From: Owenia fusiformis
Lineage: Eukaryota; Annelida; Polychaeta; Sabellida; Oweniidae
NCBI GenBank assembly: GCA_903813345.2
Contig: CAIIXF020000007.1
Span: 623,730-687,729, forward strand
Length of the DNA: 64,000 nucleotides
Direction of reading: 5' to 3'
Notes under the pieces: generated by a model
The model's database searches: none
What the model was told of the DNA's origin: nothing
What the model saw: the letters and a program-made list of their open reading frames with translations, nothing else
Program-made: the position numbers and the translations under genes
Shown here: one piece after another, positions 47,715 through 60,240 of the stretch
Numbering within the stretch: position 1 is the first letter of the stretch
Layout of the letters: every line of letters begins with the position of its first letter

Positions 47715-49789
47715 TATTCTGATACACTGGAATAATACTACGACCACTTGATATATTAGAAAACTCCCCTGGTGTTCTAGCTTTCTTATTAGGTGCTTTG
47801 GGAAAATTGAATTTGATTTTAAATATTCCATGGGCTGAAAAGAAATATTCAAATTGATGCAATATTTGTAGTAAATATTACACATTGCTTAGATTCATAT
47901 GATATATAGTATCATCATAGGAAATAATATGTAGTAATATCACTGAGCCATTCCGTTCAATGGAAGGAGAATTTGTAGCATTATTATATAATAGTTAGCC
48001 ACGACATGTAAGGTGATCAAACACTTATTTTGATTTAACTACTATTTTTAGCCCACTACTCTTTCAAATTTTCTGATATTTATCTTATGAAAATTTTGGA
48101 CATTCAAAATGGAAAATTTTGGGTTAAAAATGACAATTTGAGAATATAATAAGTGGGAGATCATCTTATATATCAAGGCTACTATCTAGCTGTTCTGCGT
48201 GAACTATGTTATTCACTGAATAATTTACTACTTACATTATGTTCAACATGAATGTAAAAATTTATTGAATTAAATTGCATAGATGAACTGCTTAGAGTAG
48301 ATATTTATTTATTTGTGGTGCAAAGATGAGCAAACTGTGATGATATTGCCAATAAATATTTAAGGTTATATCAATGTAAAAGTAGCCTTAATAATCTATA
48401 TATTAAAAAGTATTGTATCATTAATGTAACTACTTTAAATGTTGTACATTTGTTGAACATTTATATGGTTATAAGATAAACTACTTACACATCCGTGAAT
48501 TAATACAAATTAAGGGAAGTAGAAACAGTTCAAAGATGGCATAAATATTGCAAATGACTGACTTTTTATACAGATTTGGAGCTATAATGTTGATAAAGGT
48601 TGAAACATTGAGACCGTTTCTCATTGTTAATGAGCAAAATCAGTTTTTAGTAAATTGTGACATCACAATCCAAAATTGTCATAACTTCTGTAGCATTGAA
48701 GATATGTGATATATTCATATATTTCGCAAAAGTTCATTAAATTGAAAATTAAATTCTTTTTGTTTGGGTATGTTACACATAGTTCATATATATGTGCTGT
48801 CTAATGTTTTTAATAATCATGCAATGTCCCATTTTTATGGCCCACTCTGTATACTTGTGCAATAAATGTAAATAAAGATGTTTATATTTACTATTTAATA
48901 AAATGTCATAGGACTGCTAAAATGAAATAAAAGTTGTTATATAACATAATTTAAAATATTGTTTCTTTAAATTATGAAAGATCACTGGTTTGCCATTAAA
49001 ATTTGCCTACAAGAAGGTGGAAGTTGTGAGAGAACTTGTATCACCATTTAAGAGAGCAGCCCAGAACAACAAAACATGTCTGGTTGAAAGCCATTGAGAC
49101 CCGGAATAAGTGTATTTTTAAAAGCAGATTGGCCACATGTCATTCAATTTTGTAAAATATCAAACTTTCTATGAAAAAGTCATGTAACTTAAAGTGACAG
49201 CAAAGACTATATAGAAAGTGTAAAATGTTGGAAGCAACCTTTTCAAAAAGCATACCTATGTTTCCCTCACAATCCCTAATCTGATAAAATAGAGATTTGA
49301 TCTGTTAGTTATTTAAGATGCAGAAATGTCCAAAGCCATTAGAATTGAAAACAGCAATAAATTGGAATTAAAGCAAAACATTTTTGAAACCAAACATCAA
49401 CTCCTCTAGTCATTGATGTCACTTTTACCTATAAGTGGAATAGTTGATTTGAACTTGACCAATAATTAACATCAAAGGTCCGGGTCAAAGATCAGCTCTA
49501 TAAAATATTGAATAACAAAACATAATTTGAGTTTATTTCTCAGTTCTGATACTGTATTCTCAGTACAAATAATGCAACATAATGATTGTTCTCCCTCATC
49601 ACATTAGAATTGGATGAGGCTCAGATGGGGATTCAAGATTCTATTTCTTCATTATACATATGAGGCATCTCATAACAAAAGCTTGTGTAAGTCATTCACT
49701 CCCATGCAGTGTGTAAAAGTGTGACATTCCTCTCTGGCTCAATCCTTAGCCATTAATGCCAGGGCTGATAAGAACTGAATGAATTATTT
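47715..49789. other. Convergent 3' region between VPS50 and PRPF3
   Basis: Holds the 3' UTRs of both genes. Plus-strand AATAAA signals for VPS50: 48351-48356, 48861-48866 and 48871-48876. For PRPF3, TTTATT at 49532-49537 is AATAAA on the minus strand, about 340 bases past the stop. GGCCCACTCTGTATAC at 48840-48855 resembles a mariner terminus. Confidence 0.6.
48861..48876 (+). terminator. Tandem AATAAA polyadenylation signals, VPS50
   Basis: AATAAATGTAAATAAA: two signals ten bases apart, 1.15 kb past the VPS50 stop and eight bases after a mariner-like terminus. An earlier candidate is at 48351. Which is used cannot be told from sequence. Confidence 0.45.
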
Positions 49790-49915
49790 CATCAGCCCTA
49801 TGTAGCATCTATGTAGTATACCAATACAGTAGGCTAATCATCCCCTGTAGCATCTAGAATACCAATACAGTATGCTAATCATCCCCTGTAGCATCTAGAA
49901 TACCAGTACTATACG
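49790..49915 (-). repeat. 41-bp tandem duplication over the PRPF3 stop codon
   Basis: On the minus strand TGGTATTCTAGATGCTACAG plus GGGATGATTAG (the last codons and stop of PRPF3) is followed by a 41-bp copy of the same sequence (49834-49874) and a more diverged third unit (49790-49833). The extra copies lie in the 3' UTR. Confidence 0.85.
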
Positions 49916-52900
49916 CTAAGTTCCAATAATGTTCTACATTGTGTTTCCTAAACTGTTCTCTAGCAAATGTTTCTGTTGGACATTGTTTAAAGATTATTTC
50001 TCCAAATGCTCGGTCTTTTGTTGTACCCTGGAAGAGAAATTGAAAGAAATGTGATTTTGGAAATGAGAAAATAAGAAGTCATTCTGAATGATTTGTTAAG
50101 AAATGGTGACAGGAAAAAAGGCCATTTAAATGAACACAATTAAAAATCATTTCTTTGGAACGTTGATTTGATTAATCTTGATAAAACTGGCTACAAATCC
50201 ATATTGTTGATGTTAATATGACGAGAGTTCTAATTGGCTAATTTATCTGGTTTGAGTCAATTATTAACTGAAAATGAATTACATGTATGCGAAAATGTCA
50301 TGTTGGTCGGAAGTCCAAAATGGAAAATAACGTGGAATAAGACATATATCTAGAACAGGCACATAGAATACAAAACCACAAAATCAAAATGTTATGAGCA
50401 AAGAGTCATTGAGTTTTTCTATTAATAATGTGTATGAAACTTACCTCCCAGACCAGTTTGCACTCATTAGGCTCCCCTTCATCACCAGACTCATCATCTG
50501 TAACACACAAAACAAAATGTTATCAAGGATACACTCTGACATACAAAACAAGATAGTAGAAAAGGGATACATAAAATACATGAAATTAAACAAGCAGGTA
50601 ACACACAAGTAATCAACAATACAATCAGTAACAAACCTTAATGACATTATACTGCCTGCCTAATTTAAGAAACTAAGTAGTTAATCATCTGTTCATCTGA
50701 TATGAAACTCACTGCCATGCTTTCAACTCTTACATAATGCAAAAATAGTATTATAACTGGAGTGACCATATTTGAAAATATAATTTATCACTATTACTTG
50801 GTTGAGAATTTATTCAATATTCAATTGTAGTGCTAATACGAAGTACTTACCATCATCTTTAGAAGCTTTTATGGTGTCTTCAGCCCACTTTATCCTATGA
50901 AGCATTAACCTGTTGAATTTTTTCTGTTGTTTAGGGCCTCCTTCTACGACTACAACATTACAGTCTCTGTATAGAACCACAATTCCAGTCATGTAGAGTT
51001 GTTTGGCATTCGCCTCCACTTTAAACTTCTTGGAGGGATTTTTAAATTCTTTTATTCTGAAATACAAAATGAGGTTGACATGTGTGATCCAGTTAAGTAG
51101 CATACATCATGTTTAACAAATGAAATCCTGATTTTCATCTTACTAGTTTTTAAATAGTATTTAGATGTATGAGCAGTTATATCAGGAAATTCATTGCAAT
51201 CAAAACAAGGCATTAACATTAAATGTCACCATATGCCATTCGTACTCTCCTTGGCGTTGATGTAAACCATTAACATCATGGTTAACATACCTATATATTG
51301 CCACATGAACACCATTTGTTGTGTCTTCCTTCAGTTTCTTGGCTTTCTTATCTTTACGCTGATCAGGTGTGAGTTTACGTGCAGCATTGGCTTCCTCATG
51401 ACCCCTGAAACCAAATTCATTTCCAATATGAAGCATATATTTTCATGTACATGTATAAACAAGAACATCCTTGGGGACCTATAAAGCCTTGATAACCTCG
51501 GTCAGACATGTTTATTAAAGGAATGAGATATATTGGCATTCAAAGTACATAAGGATAATTACACTATAGTAGATAGAACATAATACACTCAAGAGGTGTT
51601 GCTCACCTTCATAGGTGGTGAAGAACTACAATAGAAAAGGCCCATGTTTATGCTGCAACACCAACTTACCTTTGTCTCTTGGCCATCTGGGCTCTGACAT
51701 GAGCTTCTATCTTAGTGGGGTCTTGTACAGCCTCCGTACCCAGCACCCGCATCAGGTTAGCCATCTTCACTGGAATAGCATGACAAGACTGAATAAATTG
51801 TCCAAACATAAATTGGTAAAATAGAGACAAGATTTAGATACAAAATAAACAAATTAATCAGGAGGTCAGGAGAGACTTCAGACAATTTTATGATAACTTC
51901 AATGCATTTATGAAACTGGGTAATCTTACATGTTCTGTGTTCATCTTTGTTTCTTACTTTCAATCAATTCTTTATCTTTATTTGATTTAAAGTCATATAC
52001 TTCCTATATTTCTCCCTACCTTTAGGTTCTGGTGCAGGCATGAGACCAAGACGTATCTTTTCAGTTACTTCCTTCTGTGCCTCCTCTCTATTCTGTCTCC
52101 GCAACTTCTTGCGTTCTTTCTTGGTTAACATCACCTTGATCTCAACGGACTTCTGGTCAACTACAAACAATACACATCATAGGCATGTAGTGCATAGGTG
52201 GTTCATAGGATAATCACTAATCATATCAGAAAAATTGTGCAATGTTAATTTAAACACAAGGCACTTTAACATGCAAATAGTTACCACATGCCATTTGTTA
52301 CAGATGTTGAACTTCGAATATGTAACCACTTGCGCTTTCATTTTGTTAACATTTCACATGGTCTGATATATTGGAACATCTCAGATTTTTGCAAGTTCAA
52401 GGTTGAGGAACAAGAATTTGAGAGGAAGAGTTTGATTGAGAGAATAGCAATATTAATACCTGGGGGCTTCATCTGTATAGGATGTTCCACATAATGTGTG
52501 ACTCCCTTGATCTTCTCCTGATAGCCCTTCTCTCCAACAATGTCATAGCTGCAAATATAACATATGAACAGATTATACAAAATGCTTGTAATGTTTAAAT
52601 TTAGTTATCACAGAGAAGAATCTTGAATTTGAAATACTGTTTTTTATTTAAGTAGACCAGATACACAATATCAAAGCACTGTAACAATTTACAGTACAAT
52701 GGTAAATCTTATACATGTACTTCAAAATTATTAAACAAGTGCTTAATGTGAGGTTGAGAGGGGAGGTAAAATTGTTCATCAGGGCTGGGAAATTTCTACA
52801 TTATTCTAAAGACTGTGACATAAAAAAGTATCTGATATAACGTACTTGTCAACTTGAAGTATCACATTGTCCCACCACTCTATGTTTGGGATCTCACCCT

Positions 52901-55900
52901 CTTCCTGGAACATTCAAACCATTAGTTTAGATTCAAATGTGTTGGTGACATTCATAACATAAGATTCAAATGTGCAAGGAACAGCAGGGGAGTAGATTTC
53001 TAATTACATAGAGATTTCTTCTTTAAAATTACATGTACTAGGAATATGTATTCAATGCCAAATTCTCTCATAATTAAAAACATGTGCCATGTACAATTTC
53101 TTTGAAAAGTTAATCAATGAACTTGTTTCTTTGCTAGATAGTCTGATGATGAGCCAATGCCTAGCTTTAAAGTCCATCATCTGTGTACTGTAGCCCGCAT
53201 ACTGTGGCTTAGTAGTTTGCACATCTCAAATACTTACAATTGCCTTCTTTGGTTGGGTTGAGATAAGACGTGTCATAGTTGCAATACCAGTTTTCTTGGC
53301 AGCTTGAGCGATCTCATTCTGTAGCTTGTCTAGTTGAGCCTGAAGAAACATAATAGGATATTTATAGCAGGGAAGTACTAATACAGCTTCATTACTTTCT
53401 CATGCATCTATCTATGGTCCGACATCGACCTATCTAACACTTACTTGCAAACAAGTAGTGAAGTAATCATTCAACTGAAACTTCTATGTTACACAATGGC
53501 AACTCTGATATACACAGTAAAACCTGTAAAGTGAAACATGTCTCTGTAAGTGGAACACCCCGTAAATGGAACACTTTTCAGTCATACACTTTTTATGTAC
53601 CAGAGTCCAGAGGTGTTCCACTTAAAGAGATTTGATACTTGTACTTGATTTGGTAATATATTTTGGATCCTGTCTGTTAAAGATGTGTCACCTGGACGCC
53701 GTAAGAAACAATACAGGTAATTTATCCCAATAGGGATATAATGTGTTTACAGAAGAGAATTGATTACCTTTGTACGCAGTCTGGCAGCAATTTCTTGAAA
53801 CTTGCCCTGGTCGTGGAACTGAAATGATCTCCTCTGTCTGACTGCTCCCTTGTCACTGGATAAATAAGAAACAAATCTTAAATTAAACTTAAGGAAACTA
53901 AAATGTGTTTGCAAATGCAAGACTGGGGGGATCTTCTATACTCATGAATATTTTATTTGAGAAGTGAAATTCATTAACATTGACTGATTAGGATTTTGCA
54001 CTCTGGTTGAGTTTTTAAATAATAGTTTTGTTTTGAAATAAGATTCTCATGTAATCTATCTCAGCTAAGTCTATTTTTCTTTACTCCTCTACCTAAACCA
54101 TACTTATGTCACTGGAAAATCTTACCCAACTCTAGGATCAAAGAATTTAGATTCACTAATTTCTTCAGGAGGTCTAGAAATAACAGTTTTGAATTCTTCT
54201 CTCTTCTTCGCTCGAATGTTAGCCTGAAAATACAAGGAAATAAATTGTAAAACTCAGAGAGATGTTTTTTGAATATTTGATTTTATGTGGAACAAATAAG
54301 CCTCACAAATTCAATTTCTATTTATTGGTGCCTACTTGCTCTTTGAAAAACATCCCAAGTAAAATAATTTTCTTGCCTTTTTCAAGATCCATAAACTTTT
54401 TTCATTCAGATATATCTTTTTACCTTTAAAAGTAAAATTAATAGTACTAAGAGCCTGGTCACCATAGCAAATCCCACTTAACGAACAGCTAACCTGTTTT
54501 GACAGAATTGAGAATGTCTTTTAATATGTACAATTACTTGTAGTATAATGCTGTTATACTTGTACACTAGCCATATAGTTTATTTTCCTCTATGGAAATC
54601 CTAAAGATGGGTTCTATTATTCCTCATACCTTAAGTGTTGGCATATGATGAGTAAGTTGTACAGTCTCCCCAGTGTTTACATCTATGGTACGTCCCATCT
54701 CATCCAAAATTAGAGGGGTTGGTCTAAAACACAATAACCAACAATGATTTATGAAATAAATAACAAACTTTTATAACAAAACCCTTATTAAATATTTGAA
54801 CATTGACTATTACATTGATACTTGTGCATGAAACAATCACGGTGCTATCAATGGCTACTTTTAGAGATTTCCTCCAAGATATTGCTACAGTTATGTAATC
54901 AAAGTTAATAGTTTTTACTTACTGTCCAGGTATGATAGCTTCAGCAGGGGATTGTCTAAAAAAAAAAAAAAAACATAAAATGGTAATGCAGCATAATATT
55001 CAAAAAATATTAAAACTCAAAAATTACTTTTATAATTTCAGGTTCAATTTCTCATGCCTAACTATAACCACTTTTTGAACCTAAGATTGTGATTAATCAT
55101 TTTACATTGAGCTAATGAGCATTTAAACTTACTGTAGTGGTGGAGGTTTGATTGGAGATACCCCAACTCCTATGCCTGCATTAGCCAACTGTGCTTGGAT
55201 CCTTGCTTGCAGATCTGCTGCCTTCTTAGCTTTATCCATAGCATCAGACATAAGCTTTTGGGACTGTGGAGGGGGAGGAGGCCTGGCTGGAGGTGCATCC
55301 TTTAAAAGAGAAATATTGAGATATCAAAAATGTCAACAGATAATGAGCCTAAAATCAGGCCGTGTCATATGAGTATGAGTATAAAATGAAAAATATACAG
55401 GTCGAAAGGATCAGATGCCATGACAAGGGTCATACATGTTAAAAAGAATAGCTAGGCCAAATCTCAACTTAATGGCTCTGGGCTGGACTGTCACATGACT
55501 TCCCAAATCTGTTTCAAAATAATAATATTGCGCAGGGTATTTAGACACCATGTAGAAATTTAAGAATTTGGGAAATAAAATAACCAACAAGAAGGATTTA
55601 TCATTAAATTATAAAAATGAAAGAAATTACAAAATTCAAAAAGTGATATAGATAACATATTTATACTTACAGGTATATTAAGTTGTGCCTTTCTCTCCTT
55701 GATCATTCGCTGTGCACTTGCCATCATATCTTTAATCTGACACATAAGAAATTTATTGAGAATTATTCCATAAGAAAAATTTGTGATAAAATATGTGAGG
55801 GTTTTTATATAAAATCTTCAATCAGAATGCTTGTTTCTGAAAGTGTATAAAATGATTATTTTGATGCCAAGATTGAATACGTTTTGAGAGAATCTTAACA

Positions 55901-57311
55901 TAAAATACAGTGTACCACACATTGTACCATGTATATTTCTGAGAATGAAGACAGTGCAAAAATTACTTTTTGAATGTTCCCAAAATTTTTAGAAATAATT
56001 CAAACTGCATTTCAAAAATATTATTTCAAATTGTAAGTCAAAATCTTACTTTATCTGCAGTGAGCTGTCCTGGACTTGGTTGACCTGGCTCAGGGACAAC
56101 AACATTTGTTGGAGGCTTTGTCTCTTCAAATCTCTTAACTTTCTTACTCTTTGAGACATCTTCTTCTGTGTTCTCATCATCTCTGCTCCTTTCCTGAGAG
56201 ATAAACACAATTTTATTTTGGAATAGATAAACAGAGAAATCAGGGAGGATTGGCAGCCATTATTCAAACTCTATATTCTTTTAGCTGGCGTGGAACAATT
56301 TAGTAAAAAGTATTCTATAAGATTCTCTTTAGACCAAGAATACCGTTGGTAGATGAACATTACAAATATTATGGTGATATTCAAGTTTCCTTGGCAGTTC
56401 TAGTTTTCAAATAAGGAGTAATGTTGTTACCAAATTGATCTATGCTGGGCAATGGAGTATCAAGTTAGAATAATGGCTACCAATCCTCTTTGCACGCAGA
56501 AATGAAGAATACATCATAGGGATTGGAAACAGAAATAATTGTATTATTGGCTTATCAGCTCTAATAAACATAGTACACATAGTGATCTCCGCAGGATTTT
56601 TTCTCAAGTGGGTGCAAAATTCCATTTTAACAATTTGGTCAAAATATGCCAATTTTTCATGATTTTTCTTATTTACAGTGGGTGCAAATGGATTTGCAGG
56701 TGGGTGCAGGACTATTTACAAATGCTGGGGAGATCACTGATACGTGTACTCTAAAAAGGTGTTTTAATATTATGGACAAACAGAGAATGTTATGGTTAAA
56801 TACACAATTAAGATATTTCTAAAATAGAAAATACACCAATGTTCATACCTTGTCTCTACGTTTTCTGCTACTACTGCTACTACTACTGCTGCTACTGTGG
56901 CTCCTGTGCCGACTGTTACTGTCTACTACATCAAATAACTTCTCAACAAACTTAGATGCCTGGCGATCATCGAGATAGGAGGAGAGCTTTGCTAAAACAA
57001 TAAATAATTATATCAAAAACTAAATTTGTAGTCAAGATTTACCCAATCATATAGCCTGTTAAAAGACTCCAATGTTGACGACCATAGAAAAATGTTTTTT
57101 TCAGACTACAATACCAAAAATAACAAACTAAATATTTGAGATACTTGGGATTTTTAAATCACTTACAAATTGCCTTTCTTCTGTCATATCCTTTGTCTAT
57201 ACAGTTGATGGAGGCTGTGACAAGTGTAGGCTCACTGAACCCTAAGAACTTCTGTACAGCTTTCTCTACGGCATACTTGAGATCATCTCTCTCTTTGTCA
57301 CGCTTTGACAT
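49875..57311 (-). CDS. PRPF3: PRPF3, U4/U6 small nuclear ribonucleoprotein Prp3
   Basis: Complete gene, 18 coding exons in transcript order: 57311-57167, 56991-56849, 56193-56050, 55736-55671, 55299-55133, 54955-54923, 54723-54630, 54223-54126, 53855-53768, 53339-53238, 52904-52846, 52548-52460, 52160-52020, 51769-51670, 51404-51291, 51056-50851, 50497-50445, 50027-49875. All junctions are GT-AG and phases close: 664 residues (human about 683). Prp3 binds the U4/U6 snRNA duplex in the tri-snRNP needed for spliceosome assembly. Seen: an N-terminal PWI-like domain ([15 protein letters not shown]) followed by a serine run; the proline-rich segment before [16 protein letters not shown]; the core PRP3 region with IPNIEWWD and [11 protein letters not shown]...[10 protein letters not shown]; and the C-terminal RNA-binding domain with VVVVEGGPK...[12 protein letters not shown] and EHYWNLAYS. 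The start gives [10 protein letters not shown], aligned with the family's N-terminus. The PWI tripeptide itself is YAV here. Tail to tail with VPS50. Confidence 0.97.
53518..53645. repeat. Imperfect hairpin in PRPF3 intron 9
   Basis: GTAAGTGGAACACC (53547-53560) pairs imperfectly with AGGTGTTCCACTTAAAGAGA (53610-53629), and CCTGTAAAGTGAAACATGTC lies just upstream. Possible small MITE. Confidence 0.4.
56581..56739 (-). mobile_element. MITE family C, copy 2 (inverted) in PRPF3 intron 2
   Basis: Reverse of 20777-20976: AGTGATCTCC at the left, AATGCTGGGGAGATCACTG at the right, with CAAGTGGGTGCAAAAT, GGTCAAAATATGCCAA and CAGGTGGGTGCAGG inside. Confidence 0.75.
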
Positions 57312-57357
57312 CTTTCACAAAGAGCTATAAACAAAATATGTATATTACCACAGGAAT

Positions 57358-57564
57358 CAGTGATCTCCCCAGCATTAAAGCAAGAGGGCGCAGCACCCAC
57401 CTGAGATTTTGAAAATAGGCTTGCACCCACCTGAAAATCCATTTGCACCCACTTGAAAATGAAAAAGAAACATGAAAAATTGGCATATTTTGACCAATTT
57501 TGGTCAAAATTATGAAAATGAGAATTTTGCCCCCACCCAATAAAAAATCCTGGTTAAATCACTG
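57358..57564 (+). mobile_element. MITE family C, copy 3, 47 bp from the PRPF3 start codon
   Basis: CAGTGATCTCCCCAGCATTA at the left and AAATCACTG at the right, with the family's CACCCACCTG words. GGAAT occurs directly on both sides (57353-57357 and 57565-57569), a possible short target duplication. Its position places it in the promoter or 5' UTR of PRPF3. Confidence 0.75.
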
Positions 57565-57733
57565 GGAATGACAAATGAGTAGGATTCTGAGGTGGTCTAA
57601 GAATTCAAAGTTGAGCCTTCATGTAAAGATAAACCTCTATTTTATTGATCTTTGAATATCATATGTGGAGCCATTTCACCGTTACCGAAAGTCAAAAGGC
57701 ATTTACTGATAATGAGAAACAAAATGGTGGCTT

Positions 57734-58129
57734 AAAGGACGATTCTCGGTTTGGAGAACAGTCTCCTGGGCTAATATTTTTTTGCATGAAAAATATAGAA
57801 ATATTACCCAAATTAAACTATGAATATTCAAAAGAGGACATTTAAATCTACAAGATGTAAAAATATCAAATTGGTCTGGAGCAGGGATAAATGCTCAATT
57901 TTACCGATTTTAATAAAATACAAGTCTCTATTTGGGGAAAGAAGTTCATCAGTGTACTGCGCTAATGTTTTTTTGAGAAAAATCTAGAAATATTACCCAA
58001 ATTAAATTATGACTATTCCAAAGAAGACATTCAAATCTATATTATGTAAAAAAATCAAATTTGTCCGAAGCAGGGATAATGCTCATTTAGATTGATGAAC
58101 TTCGTTCTCCAAACCGAGAATCGTCCTTT
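57734..58129. mobile_element. MITE with 26-bp inverted ends and an internal direct duplication
   Basis: AAAGGACGATTCTCGGTTTG plus GAGAAC (57734-57759) is perfectly matched in reverse by 58104-58129. Inside, ATATTACCCAAATTAAA.TATGA through GCAGGGATAA.TGCTCA.TT occurs twice (about 57801-57905 and 57990-58090). Non-coding. Confidence 0.85.
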
Positions 58130-58139
58130 GCAAACTAAC

Positions 58140-58735
58140 TTCAAACAAGAACACAAATGTATACAAAATGTCCCCACCAATGGGTGATCCCGTCAAATGG
58201 TTATCCTGAAAATGAGTAAACAAGACTTTACAGACAAAATTTTAGGATGGAAAATCTAAAATGGCTGCCTTGTCATTTACCTAGAATGCTAAAAAACTAA
58301 TCATATCTAGATTTTCATACTAAGAATCATCCCTGAAAATTTGAAATTGATCTACCGAACGGTTCACCTAAAAAACGCGTAGACAAGACTTTACAGGCAA
58401 GGTTTTAAGATGGAAAATCCAGAATGGCTGCCTTGACATTTATCTAGAATGCCAAAAAACTAATCAGATCAAGATTTTCATACTAACAATCATCCCTGAA
58501 AATTTGAAATTGATCTACCGAACGGTTCACCTGGAAATGCGTAGACAAGACTTTACAGACAAGATTTGAGGATGGAAAATCTAAAATGGCTGCCTTGACA
58601 TTTACCCAGAATGCCAAAAAACTAGTCAGATCTAGATTTTCATATTATGAATCATCCCTTAAAATTTGAAATTGATCTACCAAATGGTTCACCTGAAAAC
58701 ACGTAGACAAGACTTTACAGACAAGATTTTAAATG
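58140..58735 (-). repeat. Inverted partial copy of the 18059-19560 element
   Basis: Begins with the complement of that element's right end (CAAAATGTCCCCACCAATGG) and carries three to four ~165-bp units with GAATCATCCCTGAAAATTTG and GACAAGACTTTACAGACAAG. It ends near GGCCGACAATAAAAAAAGTG, matching the other element's left part. Confidence 0.75.
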
Positions 58736-59974
58736 GCCGACAATAAAAAAAGTGATTATGAGTTTTTGCTGATTTCTTTTTACAAAACCAGAACAACGGC
58801 AACGGCAACGCCAAAGCGTAGCGAATCCAATCGAACAGAAATGGCTGGCATTTTTACAAACGAAATATATAGCAAATATCATAAAATAACACACATAAGA
58901 AAGGCCAACATTTTCAAAATGGTTGCTTACTAGCCAAGTTGTCATCAGAAGAAGTAATATGGTTTTAAGTAGCCACATCAAAACTTTTAAAAATCGAACA
59001 CACATACATGTAAATGGTGGCCATTTCTAAAATGGCCGCCTACTACCCAAAATGTCACAAGACAGTATGTAATCCTTACGAGTATTCACATATCAAATAT
59101 GAACAAAATCGCTCTATTACTTTTTGATTTTAATAAAAAATGTAAAATAACATACATAAAAATGGTGGCCACTTTTCAAAATGGCCGACTACTCCCCAAA
59201 GTTTTATTAGACAATGTGCCATGCTTAAAGTATTCACATATAAAAAATGAACAAAATTGCTCCAATACTTTTCGAGTTATAGTAAAAAATGTAAAATAGC
59301 ACACGTAAAAATGGCGGCCATTTTTTTAAATGGCCACCTACTACCCAAAGTGTCATTAGGCAGTGTGCCATGCTTATAGTATTCACATATAAAATGGCGG
59401 CCATTTTTCAAAATGGCCGCCTACAACCCAAAATGTCATTAGACATTGTGCCATGCTCCACTACTTTTTGGGTTACCGTAAAAAATGTTAAACAACACAC
59501 ATAAAAATGGCGGCCATTTTTCAAAATGGCCACATACTACCCAAAATTTTATTATACATTGTGCCATGCTTAAAGTATTCACATACCAAATATGAACAAA
59601 ATCGCTCCACTACTTTTCCAGTTACAGCAAAAATCGTAAAATGACGCGCAAAGGCAGCCATTTTTCAAGATGGCTGCCATGTATTTCTTCTGAATTTACA
59701 TTTCTAGCTTAATCAATGTTCTATATAACTTTTTTACATTTAAAACATATTGCTATTACAGTTTTATATGCAGAACCTAAATTACTTTAAAATCGGCACT
59801 AAAATGGCCGCCATTTTTAAATGAGCAGCCATTTTTAAAATCGGCTTTCGAGCAGAACTTCTATTTCCATAGGGTATATGTATACAAAATATGAACAAAA
59901 TCGGGCCAACGGTATTTGAGTTATTGCCAGGACGGACGCGTTCCCTATATCCCTCTGAACTTCGTTCGATGGGA
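58736..59974 (-). repeat. Tandem repeat element rich in AAAATGGC/GCCATTTT hairpins
   Basis: Irregular units of about 90-180 bp, each with a hairpin such as AAAATGGCGGCCATTTTTCA followed by AAAATGGCC, and TATGAACAAAATCGCTCC. The right end, GGGATATAGGGAACGCGTCC when reversed, then CTTCGTTCGATGGGA (ending at 59974), is the terminus seen at 3317 and 21264. About seven hairpin units are visible. Confidence 0.7.
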
Positions 59975-60240
59975 TAATTATCACATATAACTACTGTTAA
60001 CAATAACATAGGCTTCTACAACAAAAATCAACCCCATTTATGGGGGTATCTTAAAGTAAGTCTGCATGTTTGGAATTTCGCTGCATTCCTCAATTAAGTC
60101 ACATGTTATTTTTCAAATAGGAATCACTCCTTCCACACACTGTCTACATCTTTCAGTTTTGCACAGAGTGCACTAATGGAAAGACAGGTGAGAAGATTGT
60201 TTTGTAAATGTATAAAAAACGAGAAGACATCATGGAGACC

